Source of the DNA: Microtetraspora glauca | Lineage (GTDB): Bacteria; Actinomycetota; Actinomycetes; Streptosporangiales; Streptosporangiaceae | NCBI GenBank assembly: GCA_001570385.1 | Contig: BBYL01000032.1 | Coordinates: 44,385 to 108,384, forward strand | Reading direction: 5' to 3' | Length of the DNA: 64,000 nt | Shown: positions 51,781-60,287 of the stretch, piece by piece | Layout of the letters: every line of letters begins with the position of its first letter | How positions within the stretch are numbered: position 1 is the stretch's first letter | Made by a program: the position numbers and the translations under genes | Notes under the pieces: generated by a model | What the model saw: only the letters and a program-made list of their open reading frames with translations | What the model was told of the DNA's origin: nothing | Databases searched by the model: none

Positions 51781-53269
51781 GCGGGCGACCCGCTGCCTGG
51801 TGACGGGCGCCACCGGCTACGTCGGCGGGCGGCTGGTCCCCGAACTGCTCGGCGCCGGGTACGGCGTGCGATGCATGGTCAGGACACCGCGCCGGCTGCG
51901 CGACCAGACCTGGCACGGCAGAGTGGAGATCGCGAAGGCGGACGCCGCGGATCACGGGCAGACCGTACGAGCCTTGGAGGGAACGGACGTCGCCTACTAC
52001 CTCATCCACACGATGGGGTCCTCCCGTGCGTTCGCCGCGCGGGACCGTGAGGCGGCGAGGGTGTTCGCGTCCGCGGCCGAGGAGGCGGGCGTGCGGCGCG
52101 TCGTCTACCTGGGCGGCCTCACGCCGCCGAGCAGGCCGTCGCCGCACATGCGCTCCAGAGCCGAGGTGGAACGGATCCTCCTCGGTTCCGGCGTCCGCAC
52201 GGCGGTCCTCCGGGCCGCGGTGATCATCGGCTCCGGGTCGGTGTCGTTCGAGATGCTGCGCTACCTCACCGAGCGGCTGCCGGTCATGGTCACGCCGAGC
52301 TGGGTGCGCACCCTGACGCAGCCGATCGCGATCCGCGACGTGTTGCGCTACCTGGTCGGATGCGCCGCGCTGCCGGACGACGTACACCGGGGCTTCGACA
52401 TCGGCGGCCCCGACGTCCTCACGTACGCGGACATGATGCGGGGCTACGCGGCCGTGGCGGGCCTGCCGCGCCGGCTGATCATGCCCGTGCCGGTCCTCAC
52501 GCCGCGGTTGTCGAGTTACTGGGTGGGGCTGGTCACGCCGGTCCCGGCGGGCATCGCGCGACCGCTGGTCGAGTCGCTCCGGGGCGAGGCGATCTGCCGG
52601 GAACATGACATCGCGCGGTATGTGCCGGACCCGCCTGAGGGCCTGATCGGGTTCACGCAGGCGGTGGACCTGGCGCTCCGCCGGATCAAGGAGGCCGACG
52701 TCGTCACCCGCTGGTCCTCCGCGTCGATGCCCGGCGCGCCGAGCGATCCGCTGCCCACCGACCCCGACTGGGCGGGCGGCAGCCTGTACGTGGACGAGCG
52801 GCATCGGACGGTCGACGCCCCGCCGGAACGCCTGTGGCGGGTGATCGAGGGCATCGGCGGCGACAACGGGTGGTACTCCCTGCCCGTCGCGTGGCGGCTC
52901 CGCGGCTTTCTCGACCGCCTGATGGGCGGTGTCGGGTTGCGCAGGGGGAGGCGCGACCCGCACCGGCTCCGGATCGGCGACGCCCTCGACTTCTGGCGGG
53001 TGGAGGAGGTCGTGCCGGGCTCCCTGCTGCGGCTGCGCGCCGAGATGCGGCTGCCCGGCCTGGCCTGGCTGGAGCTGACCTGCCAGGAGGACAAGGGACG
53101 CACCGTGTACGGCCAGCGGGCGATCTTCCATCCCCACGGCCTGCTCGGCCACCTGTACTGGCGGACCATCACCCCGCTGCACGGGCTGATCTTCGGGCGC
53201 ATGCCGGGGAACATCGCCAGAGCCGCCGCCCGCCGGCCGGGCCGTACGGGCGGAGGGGCGCGGCCGTGA
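51767..53269 (+). CDS. SDR/NAD(P)-binding protein with C-terminal DUF2867
   Basis: A 500-aa protein. Residues 1-about 300 are an atypical (extended) SDR: CLVTGATGYVGGRLVPELL, then RRVVYLGGL. Residues about 340-490 are DUF2867 (GGSLYVDERHRTVDAPPERLWRVI; YGQRAIFHPHGLLGHLYW), a lipid-binding-like fold. It starts at an ATG within the previous gene's last codons (14-base overlap) and closes the light-associated operon. Such fusions are frequent in LitR-type regulons; the reaction is unknown. Confidence 0.87.
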   Translation: MSRPERATRCLVTGATGYVGGRLVPELLGAGYGVRCMVRTPRRLRDQTWHGRVEIAKADAADHGQTVRALEGTDVAYYLIHTMGSSRAFAARDREAARVFASAAEEAGVRRVVYLGGLTPPSRPSPHMRSRAEVERILLGSGVRTAVLRAAVIIGSGSVSFEMLRYLTERLPVMVTPSWVRTLTQPIAIRDVLRYLVGCAALPDDVHRGFDIGGPDVLTYADMMRGYAAVAGLPRRLIMPVPVLTPRLSSYWVGLVTPVPAGIARPLVESLRGEAICREHDIARYVPDPPEGLIGFTQAVDLALRRIKEADVVTRWSSASMPGAPSDPLPTDPDWAGGSLYVDERHRTVDAPPERLWRVIEGIGGDNGWYSLPVAWRLRGFLDRLMGGVGLRRGRRDPHRLRIGDALDFWRVEEVVPGSLLRLRAEMRLPGLAWLELTCQEDKGRTVYGQRAIFHPHGLLGHLYWRTITPLHGLIFGRMPGNIARAAARRPGRTGGGARP

Positions 53270-53303
53270 ACCCGCCGTAGCGGCAGGTTCTAGCGTTACC
53301 CGT

Positions 53304-53655
53304 GTGATCGGGAATGACGCCGCCGGACGCCGGTGGAGCATCGGTGAGCTGGCACGGGCCAGCGGGGTGACCGTGCGCGTTGCGTCACAGCTGTGCGAGC
53401 TGGAGGAGCAGGCCGAATGGATCGACCGGCTCAAGCACCGGATCCGCGGACTGCTGGACCAGCTGGACCGCGCGTTGATGCCCGATTCGGATAAATTTAT
53501 GATGATTCTGGAGATGATCTCGATGTTCGATAGCTCTTGGCGGCCAGGACCGAGTGGGCCAGGCTGGTCGACGAGCTCCTCGGCCATGTACGGGCCGGCC
53601 CGCCGACGAGATGGTCGCCCTCGTCGCCTACCTTGAACGGGTACGTGCTGCCTAG
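53304..53655 (+). pseudogene. Decayed MerR-family regulator
   Basis: The reading frame opens with a MerR N-terminus (RRWSIGELARASGVTVR) but jumps directly to a C-terminal coiled part (CELEEQAEWIDRLKHRIRGLLDQ), losing the second half of the DNA-binding domain and the dimer helix. Past about 53530 the likely protein continues in a second frame (AARTEWARLVDELLGHVRAG) and then a third (ADEMVALVAYLERVRAA, stop at 53653-53655). One internal deletion plus two frameshifts indicate a pseudogene. The stop overlaps that of the convergent OsmC gene. Confidence 0.7.
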
Positions 53656-54086
53656 GCGTGATGGCAGACGGCCTCGTGATCCGTGGTCAGGACGTCGAAC
53701 GTCACCTCGGGCGGCATGTAGAGGGAGTTGTACACCGGGCAGTGCCGTACGGCCGCCGTGAAGGAGTCCCGCAGTCCCTCCGGGAGGCCGGGAGCATGGA
53801 TCTCCAGCATGACCCTGCTGAGGTGCGCCGGTTGCAGGCCGAGGTCGTAGCGCACGGTGACCGAGACGCCGGCGGGCAGCTGGCATCGGTGGAGGTAACG
53901 CTCGGCGCAGTGCGCGACGCACGCGGCGAGGCTGCCGACGAACAGTTCGGTCGGTGTGGGACCGGTGTCGCTTCCGCCGAAGTCTCTCGGCTGGTCGATC
54001 CGCACGGAGTGCCCGCGGATCTGGATGTCGAAGCGGTCACCGCCATGCCACGCGACACACAGGGTTTCGCTCCGGCTCTCGGCCAT
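53652..54086 (-). CDS. OsmC family protein
   Basis: A 144-aa OsmC/Ohr-type protein. Two Cys residues occur in the family positions: LAACVAHCAERYL and the later HCPVYNSLY. These form the peroxidatic site in Ohr/OsmC enzymes that reduce organic hydroperoxides. The start is the ATG MAESRSETL; upstream in-frame sequence is a GCTGCTG-type repeat and is probably untranslated. It faces the universal stress protein gene across a 250-base divergent region. Confidence 0.88.
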   Translation of the reverse strand: MAESRSETLCVAWHGGDRFDIQIRGHSVRIDQPRDFGGSDTGPTPTELFVGSLAACVAHCAERYLHRCQLPAGVSVTVRYDLGLQPAHLSRVMLEIHAPGLPEGLRDSFTAAVRHCPVYNSLYMPPEVTFDVLTTDHEAVCHHA

Positions 54087-54104
54087 GGCTGGCTCCACGC
54101 TGCT

Positions 54105-54146
54105 GACTCGGTGCTGCTGAGACGGTGCTGCTGAGACGGTGCTGCT
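54105..54146. repeat. Three 14-bp direct repeats upstream of the OsmC gene
   Basis: Units 54105-54118, 54119-54132 and 54133-54146 read GA[GC][AT]CGGTGCTGCT-like, the last two identical. They lie 19-60 bases upstream of the OsmC start in its leader or promoter. Either slippage or a direct-repeat binding array. Confidence 0.7.
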
Positions 54147-54336
54147 GTTTCCGTGACGCCTGCTCTTTGTCCGGCTGCCCGCAACGTCGCCTGCCAAAAC
54201 ACCATAAAGGGTGATATTTCCGCGTGAGGCTTTCTTGGCTCTATGTCTGATTTGTTGTGACTCTTTGGGGGAGGGGACTGACACACGCGGGTTGGCGCCA
54301 TGCTCCCGAGCCACTCCGGAGGAGAGGTGGGCGTCC

Positions 54337-55197
54337 ATGAGGGATCCGATCGTCGTCGGTGTCGACGGGTCGGCGGCCTCGCTTCACGCGGCCGAGTGGG
54401 CCGGGAACGAGGCCGTACTGCGCGGCACGCCGGTACGGGTCGTCCACGTCACACTCCAGTGGTCCTACCACGTCCCGCTGGCCCCGCAGCCGGGCCGCTG
54501 GGGCCCGGAGGAGTCGGAAGCCGCCGAGGAACTGCTGCAGCGGGCGGCCAACCGGGTCAGGGCCGGCCATCCGGACGTACAGGTCGCCACCGAGATCGTG
54601 AACGGCGGCCCGGGGGAGACGCTCGTCGCCGCATCGGAGGCGGCGGAGTTGCTGGTCGTGGGCAACCGGGGGCGTGGCGGGTTCACCGAGTTGCTGCTCG
54701 GCTCCGTGAGCCGGTACGTCGCCTCCCGGGCGTCGTGTCCCGTGGTCGTCGTACGGGAGCCGCACGCCCACCGGCGCGGCGAGATCGTCGTGGGCGTCAC
54801 CGGACGGCCGGACCAGGACGCCGTCCTCGAGTTCGCGTTCCGCGAGGCCGAGCTGCGCGGCGCGGTCCTGCGCCTCCTCCACGCCTGGACCCATCCGACC
54901 AGCACGGGGCCCGGCGACATGCTGCCCGTCGTGTACGACGTGGAGGCGGTCGGGCAGGAGGAGGAGACCCTGCTCGGCGAGGCCGTCGCCGGGTGGCGCG
55001 AGACCCGGCCCGATGTCCGCCTCGTCTCGCAGGTCGTACGCGCGCATCCCGCGAAGGCCCTGATCGAGGCGTCTGCCGAGCACGATCTGACGATCGTCGG
55101 AGCCCAGGGAGAAGGTCGCTCGCTGCTCGGCCTCGGCTTCATCGCCCACGCCGTCGTGCATCACGCCCGGGGCCCGGTCGTCGTCGTACGCCGCTGA
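54337..55197 (+). CDS. Tandem-domain universal stress protein
   Basis: A 286-aa protein of two UspA domains. Domain 1 (1-about 142) has the ATP-binding motif G-x2-G-x9-G-S in VVGNRGRGGFTELLLGSVS. In domain 2 (about 150-286) the equivalent IVGAQGEGRSLLGLGFIAH is degenerate, so perhaps only the first binds ATP. The start at 54337 (MRDPIVVGVDGS) has GGAGAGG upstream. It stands with a nitroreductase and a second USP, a set typical of actinobacterial hypoxia or dormancy regulons. Confidence 0.92.
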   Translation: MRDPIVVGVDGSAASLHAAEWAGNEAVLRGTPVRVVHVTLQWSYHVPLAPQPGRWGPEESEAAEELLQRAANRVRAGHPDVQVATEIVNGGPGETLVAASEAAELLVVGNRGRGGFTELLLGSVSRYVASRASCPVVVVREPHAHRRGEIVVGVTGRPDQDAVLEFAFREAELRGAVLRLLHAWTHPTSTGPGDMLPVVYDVEAVGQEEETLLGEAVAGWRETRPDVRLVSQVVRAHPAKALIEASAEHDLTIVGAQGEGRSLLGLGFIAHAVVHHARGPVVVVRR

Positions 55198-55248
55198 CCC
55201 ACGGGTCGGGGATGTGTCGGAAGTCACGGTCGGACGGGCCGGTCACCG

Positions 55249-55263
55249 GGGACCTTCGGCCCT
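55249..55263. promoter_or_regulatory. Possible DosR-type box before the nitroreductase gene
   Basis: GGGACCTTCGGCCCT resembles the DosR/DevR box core GGGACT-nnn-GnCCC and lies 53 bases before the nitroreductase start, a typical distance. Only one site is convincing; the USP promoter at about 54275 shows at best a half-site GGGGACTGAC. Confidence 0.35.
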
Positions 55264-55315
55264 GCTCGGAAGGGGCGCGCGTGTGATGCGCTGGCCTCAT
55301 CCCGGAGGTGGTGCC

Positions 55316-56305
55316 ATGAACGCTCGTGCGGCCGAAGAGATCAGCCATGCCGTCCATGCCGCGGTGGAGGCCGCTGTCTGGGCTCCTTCCATACACAACA
55401 CCCAGCCGTGGGCGTTCGCGGTGTCCGGCGACGAGATCAGCCTGCGGGCCGATTCCGACCGGCGCCTCCGGGTGGGCGACCCCGAAGGCCGCCAGATGCT
55501 GATCAGTTGCGGCGCCGCCCTGTTCAACGTGCGCCTCGCCCTGCGCGCGCTGGGATACGAGTCGCGGGTGAAGGTCCTGCCCGAGCCCGACCGCCCCGCG
55601 CTGCTGGCGACGATCCGGCTGGAACCCGCGAACCGGCCGGACGACGACACGCTGTCGCTGCACGCCCAGATCGAGCGCCGCCGTACTCACCGGGCGGGGT
55701 TCACCACGCTGCCGGTGCCCGACCGCGTCATCGAGACGCTCGTACGGCAGGCCGCCGCCGAAGGCGCACGGCTGACCCCGATCCGGTCTGAGGCGGCGGT
55801 GCGGATCGTCGCGGCGCTCACCGGCGCGGCCCAGGACGTCCAGGCTCAGGACCGGGTGCTCAGCCTGGAACTGATCCGATGGGCCCGGCCGCCCGGCAGC
55901 GGCCGCCGCGACGGCGTCCCCGCGGACGCGTACCCGCGCTCGGCCACGCGCACCCAACCGCACTTCGCCCAGCGGGACTACGCCAGGGGCCACAACTGGG
56001 GCGGCGACACGGACCTCGCCGCCACCTCCCCCGGAGTAGTCGCGGTGCTCACCACTCCGGGCGACTCCCGGGAGGAATGGATAGGCGCGGGCCAGGCGCT
56101 GCAGAGCGTCCTCCTGCACGCGTGCGGGGAGAACGTGACCGCGGCCTTCCACACCCAGGCGCTGGAGATGCGCCACCTGCGCGAGTTCCTGCGTGAGGAG
56201 CTGTGCTCCGGGGAGTATCCGCAGATGATCATGAGGTTCGGGGTCACCCTCGACGTGGGCGGCACGACGCGGCGTCCGGTCTCCGAGGTGCTCGACGGCG
56301 CCTGA
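55316..56305 (+). CDS. Acg-like nitroreductase-family protein
   Basis: A 329-aa protein of the Acg family, FMN-binding nitroreductase-like proteins of the dormancy response. The start contains AVWAPSIHNTQPWAFAVSGD, the family hallmark. The second half has RDYARGHNWGGDTDLAATSPG and the C-terminal domain-swap region. The ATG at 55316 follows GGAGG seven bases upstream. Acg proteins may sequester FMN and lack ordinary nitroreductase activity. Confidence 0.88.
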   Translation: MNARAAEEISHAVHAAVEAAVWAPSIHNTQPWAFAVSGDEISLRADSDRRLRVGDPEGRQMLISCGAALFNVRLALRALGYESRVKVLPEPDRPALLATIRLEPANRPDDDTLSLHAQIERRRTHRAGFTTLPVPDRVIETLVRQAAAEGARLTPIRSEAAVRIVAALTGAAQDVQAQDRVLSLELIRWARPPGSGRRDGVPADAYPRSATRTQPHFAQRDYARGHNWGGDTDLAATSPGVVAVLTTPGDSREEWIGAGQALQSVLLHACGENVTAAFHTQALEMRHLREFLREELCSGEYPQMIMRFGVTLDVGGTTRRPVSEVLDGA

Positions 56306-56395
56306 CAGGAGCGCGACCGCGTGCGGGGCATGCCGGGCGCGGTGATCGCGGCGAGAGGGCCCGGAAGGAGATGGGTTCAGGAGGAGATGGGGCAG

Positions 56396-57277
56396 ATGGC
56401 CGAACCGATCGTCGTGGGCACCGACGGCTCGCCCGCCGCTTCGGCCGCGATCGTGTGGGCGGCCGACGACGCGGTCAGGAAGGGGGCGCCCCTGCGGGTG
56501 GTCCACGCCATACACCGCCTGCCGTACGCGAGCCCGCCCTACCCGATCCCCGGCCTGGACGACGCCCTGACCCGGGCGGGGAGCCAGTTCCTCCGGGAGG
56601 CCGAGCAGATCGCGCGAGAGCGACACCCCGACATCGACGTGTCCTCCGGGATGGTCAACGGAGTACCGACGCGCGTCCTCGTCGGCGAGGCCGAGCGAGC
56701 GTCCGAACTGGTGGTCGGCAGCCGCGGCCGGGGAGGCTTCACCGGGATGCTGCTGGGTTCGGTGAGCGCGTACGTCGCCGGGCGGACGTCCGTCCCCGTC
56801 GTCGTCGTACGGCCGGGCCACACGGCGACCCGCGCCGAGGTGGTCGTCGGCATCGACGAATCGGAGGAGTGCGAGCCCGCGCTCGCCTACGCGTTCGAGC
56901 AGGCGCGGTCGCGTGACTGCCCCCTGCGCGCGGTGCACGGATGGCGGTTGCCTCCCGAGCTCTACACCGGGTGGTTCGTCTACGACCCGCACGAGATGCA
57001 GCAACTCCGCCACAACCTCGCCACGGGCCGGGTCGCCGCCTGGCGGGCGAGATATCCCAGTGTGCCGGCGGAGGTCGAGGTGATCTGCGATCACCCGGTC
57101 ACGGCGCTGGTCGAGGCGTCCAAGAACTCGGCCCTGCTCGTCGTGGGAACGCACGGCAGGAGCGGGATCGGCGCGATGGTGCTCGGTTCGGTGAGCCGTG
57201 GCGCCCTGCACCACGCCCGGTGCCCCGTCGCGGTGGTGCCTTCCGAACCCGGTGGCCGAAGGTCCTCTCTCGCGTAG
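56396..57277 (+). CDS. Tandem-domain universal stress protein
   Basis: A 293-aa protein of two UspA domains, both with intact nucleotide motifs: VVGSRGRGGFTGMLLGSVS and VVGTHGRSGIGAMVLGSVS. The ATG MAEPIVVGTDGS at 56396 has AGGAGG about ten bases upstream; the ATG three codons earlier is too close to it. It follows the Acg-like gene by 90 bases and probably belongs to the same stress regulon. It converges with the large acetyltransferase/ligase gene. Confidence 0.92.
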   Translation: MAEPIVVGTDGSPAASAAIVWAADDAVRKGAPLRVVHAIHRLPYASPPYPIPGLDDALTRAGSQFLREAEQIARERHPDIDVSSGMVNGVPTRVLVGEAERASELVVGSRGRGGFTGMLLGSVSAYVAGRTSVPVVVVRPGHTATRAEVVVGIDESEECEPALAYAFEQARSRDCPLRAVHGWRLPPELYTGWFVYDPHEMQQLRHNLATGRVAAWRARYPSVPAEVEVICDHPVTALVEASKNSALLVVGTHGRSGIGAMVLGSVSRGALHHARCPVAVVPSEPGGRRSSLA

Positions 57278-57338
57278 GCCCCCGCGCGTCCGGCGCCTCG
57301 GTTACCGCGTACGCGGGCCCGGCCGCACTCCGGCCGCA

Positions 57339-60008
57339 CTAGCGAAGCCGTCGCCGGAACGCCGAGGGCGGGGGAGCGGTGGGCGCGAGCCGTATCCGGA
57401 TGTCGACCGCCGCGACGCCGCGCGGGGTGACGATCAGCGGATTGATGTCGAGCTCGGCGACCTCGGGGAGATCGTCGAGCAGCCGGCCGATCCGGACGAT
57501 CCGCTCCTCGAGCGCCCGGACGTCCGACTCGGGGCGGCCCCGATACCCGAACAGCAGCGGAGAGCAGCGCAGTTCCCTGAGCATCTCGGCGGCCTCACCG
57601 TGTGTCAGCGGCGGCACCCGGAACGCGTTGTCGGCCAGCAGTTCGGCGGTCACCCCGCCCATCCCCACCATGACCAGGGGACCGAAGGCCGCGTGCCGGA
57701 CGCCGCCGACGATCATCTCCACGCCGCCGGTCACCATGCGCTGCACGAGCCCCCCGGTCATGCCGGGGCCGACCTGCTGCTCCATGTCCCGGTACGCCGC
57801 GGCCACATCCTCGGGAGTACGCAGTCCCAGGCGTACCCCTCCGACGTCGCTCTTGTGGACCAGGCCGGGCCCGGTGGCCTTCAGAACCGCGGGGAGCCCG
57901 GTCATCGCCGCCGCCTCCGCCGCGCTCTCCGGACCGTCCACGCCGATCGACTCGACCACGTCGACGCCGTAGCAGCCGAGCAACCGTGCCGCGGTCCGGT
58001 GGTCGAGCCAGCCTCCCTCCGGCGTACGGGCGAGTTCCCGGGCGACGATCTCCTCGGCCGTCGCGACGGCGCGTCGTTCCTTCTCCGACTCCGTCTCCGG
58101 CTCCGGCTCGTCCGGCAGGGCGCGCCAGCGGGCGTGCTCAACCGCGCGGGCGAGGGCGTGCACCGCCTGCTCGGGGAACGCGTACGTCGGCACCCGGCCG
58201 CCGATCAGCCCGTCATGGCCGACGACACAGGCGAGCACCGTCTTGTCCGTGCCACGCGTCGCCTCATCGATCGCCGCCTCCGTACGGGCGCGGCCGGAGC
58301 CGAACGGCGGCGTGTAGACCACGATGACGGCGTCCACGCCGGGGTCGGCCAGTACGGTCTCCAGCGTGAAGCCCAGCTCCGACGCCTCGCCGTCCGCGGT
58401 GAGGTCGACGGGATTGCCCACGGCGGCCCCGGGGCGCAGGCCCTCCCGCAGCCGCCGCCGGGTCTCCACCGACAGCTCGGGTACCTCCAGCCCCTGCCGT
58501 TCGCAGGCGTCGGCCGTCAACGCCTCGGGACCGCCGGAGTTGCCGACGATCGCCACCCGCCCGCCGCTGGGAAGCGGCTGGCCGACCAGGAGCCGCGCCG
58601 TATCGAGCAGATCCTGGACGGTGTCGACCCGGATCACCCCGGCGCCGGTCAGCAGCGCGTCCACCGCCGTGTCCGGAGTGGCCGCCGCCGCCGTGTGCGA
58701 GCGCACGGCGCGGTCGCCCGACGTGCTGCGGCCGCTCTTGACCACCACGATCGGCTTCGTACGGCCGACCCGGCGGGCGATCCGGCCGAAACGGCGCGGG
58801 TTGCCGAAGGACTCCAGATACAGGCCGATCACCTCGGTCCTGTCGTCGTCCTCCCAGTACTCCAGCAGGTCGTTGCCGCTCACGTCCGCCTTGTTGCCGA
58901 CGGAGACGAAGCCGGACAGTCCGAGGCCGACCTCCGTCGCACGGTCGATCAGCGCCACCGCCACCGCTCCGGACTGCGACATCATGGCCAGGCGGCCGGG
59001 CTCGGGCGCCTTGGGCAGGAAGCTGGCGTTGAGGGCCGACCCGGTGTCGACCACGCCCAGGCAGTTGGGGCCGACCAGGCGCATCCCCGCCTCGCGGCAG
59101 ATCCTCAGCAGCTCCGCCTCCGGCTTCGCGTCGCCCGTCTCGGCGAAGCCCGCGCTCACCACGACCAGGTTCCCCACGCCGGTCCGGGCGCAGTCGCGGG
59201 CCACGTCCAGTACGGCCTCCGCCGGGACGGCCACCACGGCCAGTCCGACCGGCCCCGGAACGCTGTCCAGATCCGGATAGGCGACGAGCCCGCAGAGCCG
59301 CTCGGCGCGCGGATTGATCGGGTAGATCGGCCCGGGGAAACCGCCGTCGACGAGGTTGCGCAGCACCCGATGGCCCACATTGGAGGGGTCACGGCCGGCG
59401 CCGATGACGGCCACCGACTCCGGTGAGAACAGCCGGGCCAGCGAGGCCCGCTCCGCCTCGTGCGCGCGCTCCTCGACCTTCTCAAGGAGGCGCCGGGTGG
59501 GCCGCAGCGTGATGCGCAGCTGGACCTGCTCGCCGTCGTAGCTCCGCCCGACCTCCAGGCCCAGGTCCCGTACCACTTCGAGCATCGGCCGGTTCTCGGC
59601 CAGGACGTCGGCGATCATCTCGTGCACACCACTCTCGGTGGCGTCCAGGGCCAGGTGCTCCAGCAGGAGGGTGCCCAGCCCCTGCCCGTGTACGCCGTCG
59701 TCGAGGAGGATGCCGAGGTCGGCGACCTTGCCGGTGTCGTCGGGCACGTACTCGGCGACGGCCACGAGCCGACCGTTGATCAGCGCGACGAGCGCGTGGC
59801 CGTGGAAGCCGGGTTCGGTCAGGCGGTCCACATAAACATGGGCGGAGGCCCTGCCGCCGCTGAAGAACCGCAGGTAGGCCGAGCGCTCGCTGGTGCGATC
59901 GACCAGCGCTCGCAGGGCGGGCCGATCCTCAGGACGCAGTGGGCGCACGTGCGCGATCCCGCCGTCACGTAGAAGGACGTCGCATTCACCGGAGGCCGCT
60001 CGTTTCAT
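57339..60008 (-). CDS. GNAT acetyltransferase fused to acyl-CoA ligase (ADP-forming) domains, Pat-like
   Basis: An 889-aa fusion. Residues 1-about 165 are a GNAT domain (AHVRPLRPEDRPALRALV; ILLDDGVHGQGLGTLLLEHL, the acetyl-CoA loop). Residues about 190-320 are a CoA-binding Rossmann domain (SVAVIGAGRDPSNVGHRVL), 325-470 a succinyl-CoA-ligase-like domain (MSQSGAVAVALIDRA), and about 665-880 an ATP-grasp domain (GLPAVLKATGPGLVHKSDVGG). The order is that of protein lysine acetyltransferases that regulate acyl-CoA synthetases, or of ADP-forming acetate-CoA ligases with a GNAT. Control of the many acyl-CoA ligases nearby is an attractive but untested idea. Confidence 0.88.
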   Translation of the reverse strand: MKRAASGECDVLLRDGGIAHVRPLRPEDRPALRALVDRTSERSAYLRFFSGGRASAHVYVDRLTEPGFHGHALVALINGRLVAVAEYVPDDTGKVADLGILLDDGVHGQGLGTLLLEHLALDATESGVHEMIADVLAENRPMLEVVRDLGLEVGRSYDGEQVQLRITLRPTRRLLEKVEERAHEAERASLARLFSPESVAVIGAGRDPSNVGHRVLRNLVDGGFPGPIYPINPRAERLCGLVAYPDLDSVPGPVGLAVVAVPAEAVLDVARDCARTGVGNLVVVSAGFAETGDAKPEAELLRICREAGMRLVGPNCLGVVDTGSALNASFLPKAPEPGRLAMMSQSGAVAVALIDRATEVGLGLSGFVSVGNKADVSGNDLLEYWEDDDRTEVIGLYLESFGNPRRFGRIARRVGRTKPIVVVKSGRSTSGDRAVRSHTAAAATPDTAVDALLTGAGVIRVDTVQDLLDTARLLVGQPLPSGGRVAIVGNSGGPEALTADACERQGLEVPELSVETRRRLREGLRPGAAVGNPVDLTADGEASELGFTLETVLADPGVDAVIVVYTPPFGSGRARTEAAIDEATRGTDKTVLACVVGHDGLIGGRVPTYAFPEQAVHALARAVEHARWRALPDEPEPETESEKERRAVATAEEIVARELARTPEGGWLDHRTAARLLGCYGVDVVESIGVDGPESAAEAAAMTGLPAVLKATGPGLVHKSDVGGVRLGLRTPEDVAAAYRDMEQQVGPGMTGGLVQRMVTGGVEMIVGGVRHAAFGPLVMVGMGGVTAELLADNAFRVPPLTHGEAAEMLRELRCSPLLFGYRGRPESDVRALEERIVRIGRLLDDLPEVAELDINPLIVTPRGVAAVDIRIRLAPTAPPPSAFRRRLR

Positions 60009-60222
60009 ATCTCCACCCTCTGTGCGCGCGCCGGTGCGAAACAGGGTCTTTGTGCCCCGCCGGGGACGGGCTCTCGTCCCTCAAACGTCCCACCGTTCCC
60101 TTCAGGGCATGCCGGCGCGGCTCCTTCCGGGGCCTTCACCTCAGCGCTCTCTGCGGTGTCGAACCGTGTCCGCGCGGCGGTCGCAGCCCGTCTGGTGATC
60201 GCACCGTTGCCGCAGGTCGTCT

Positions 60223-60287
60223 TTCAGGTCGGCGAGCACGTCTTGTTTTCAGGTGGGCCAGGGCTTCAGGTCGGCGAGAACGCCTTG
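60223..60287. repeat. 23-bp direct repeat at the 3' end of the P450 gene
   Basis: Segments 60223-60245 and 60265-60287 match at 21 of 23 positions. The second overlaps the last codons and stop of the P450 gene, the first lies just past it. The P450's last 40 residues are not typical of the family, so a local duplication may have altered the C-terminus. Confidence 0.6.

Noticed and set aside
57305..57316. Palindrome CCGCGTACGCGG between the second USP and the acetyltransferase/ligase gene as a terminator
   Set aside because: Loopless 6-bp arms; common by chance at this GC content.
60045..60090. GGGACG...CGTCCC repeat upstream of the acetyltransferase/ligase as a DosR box
   Set aside because: The spacing is four bases too long for the DosR consensus.
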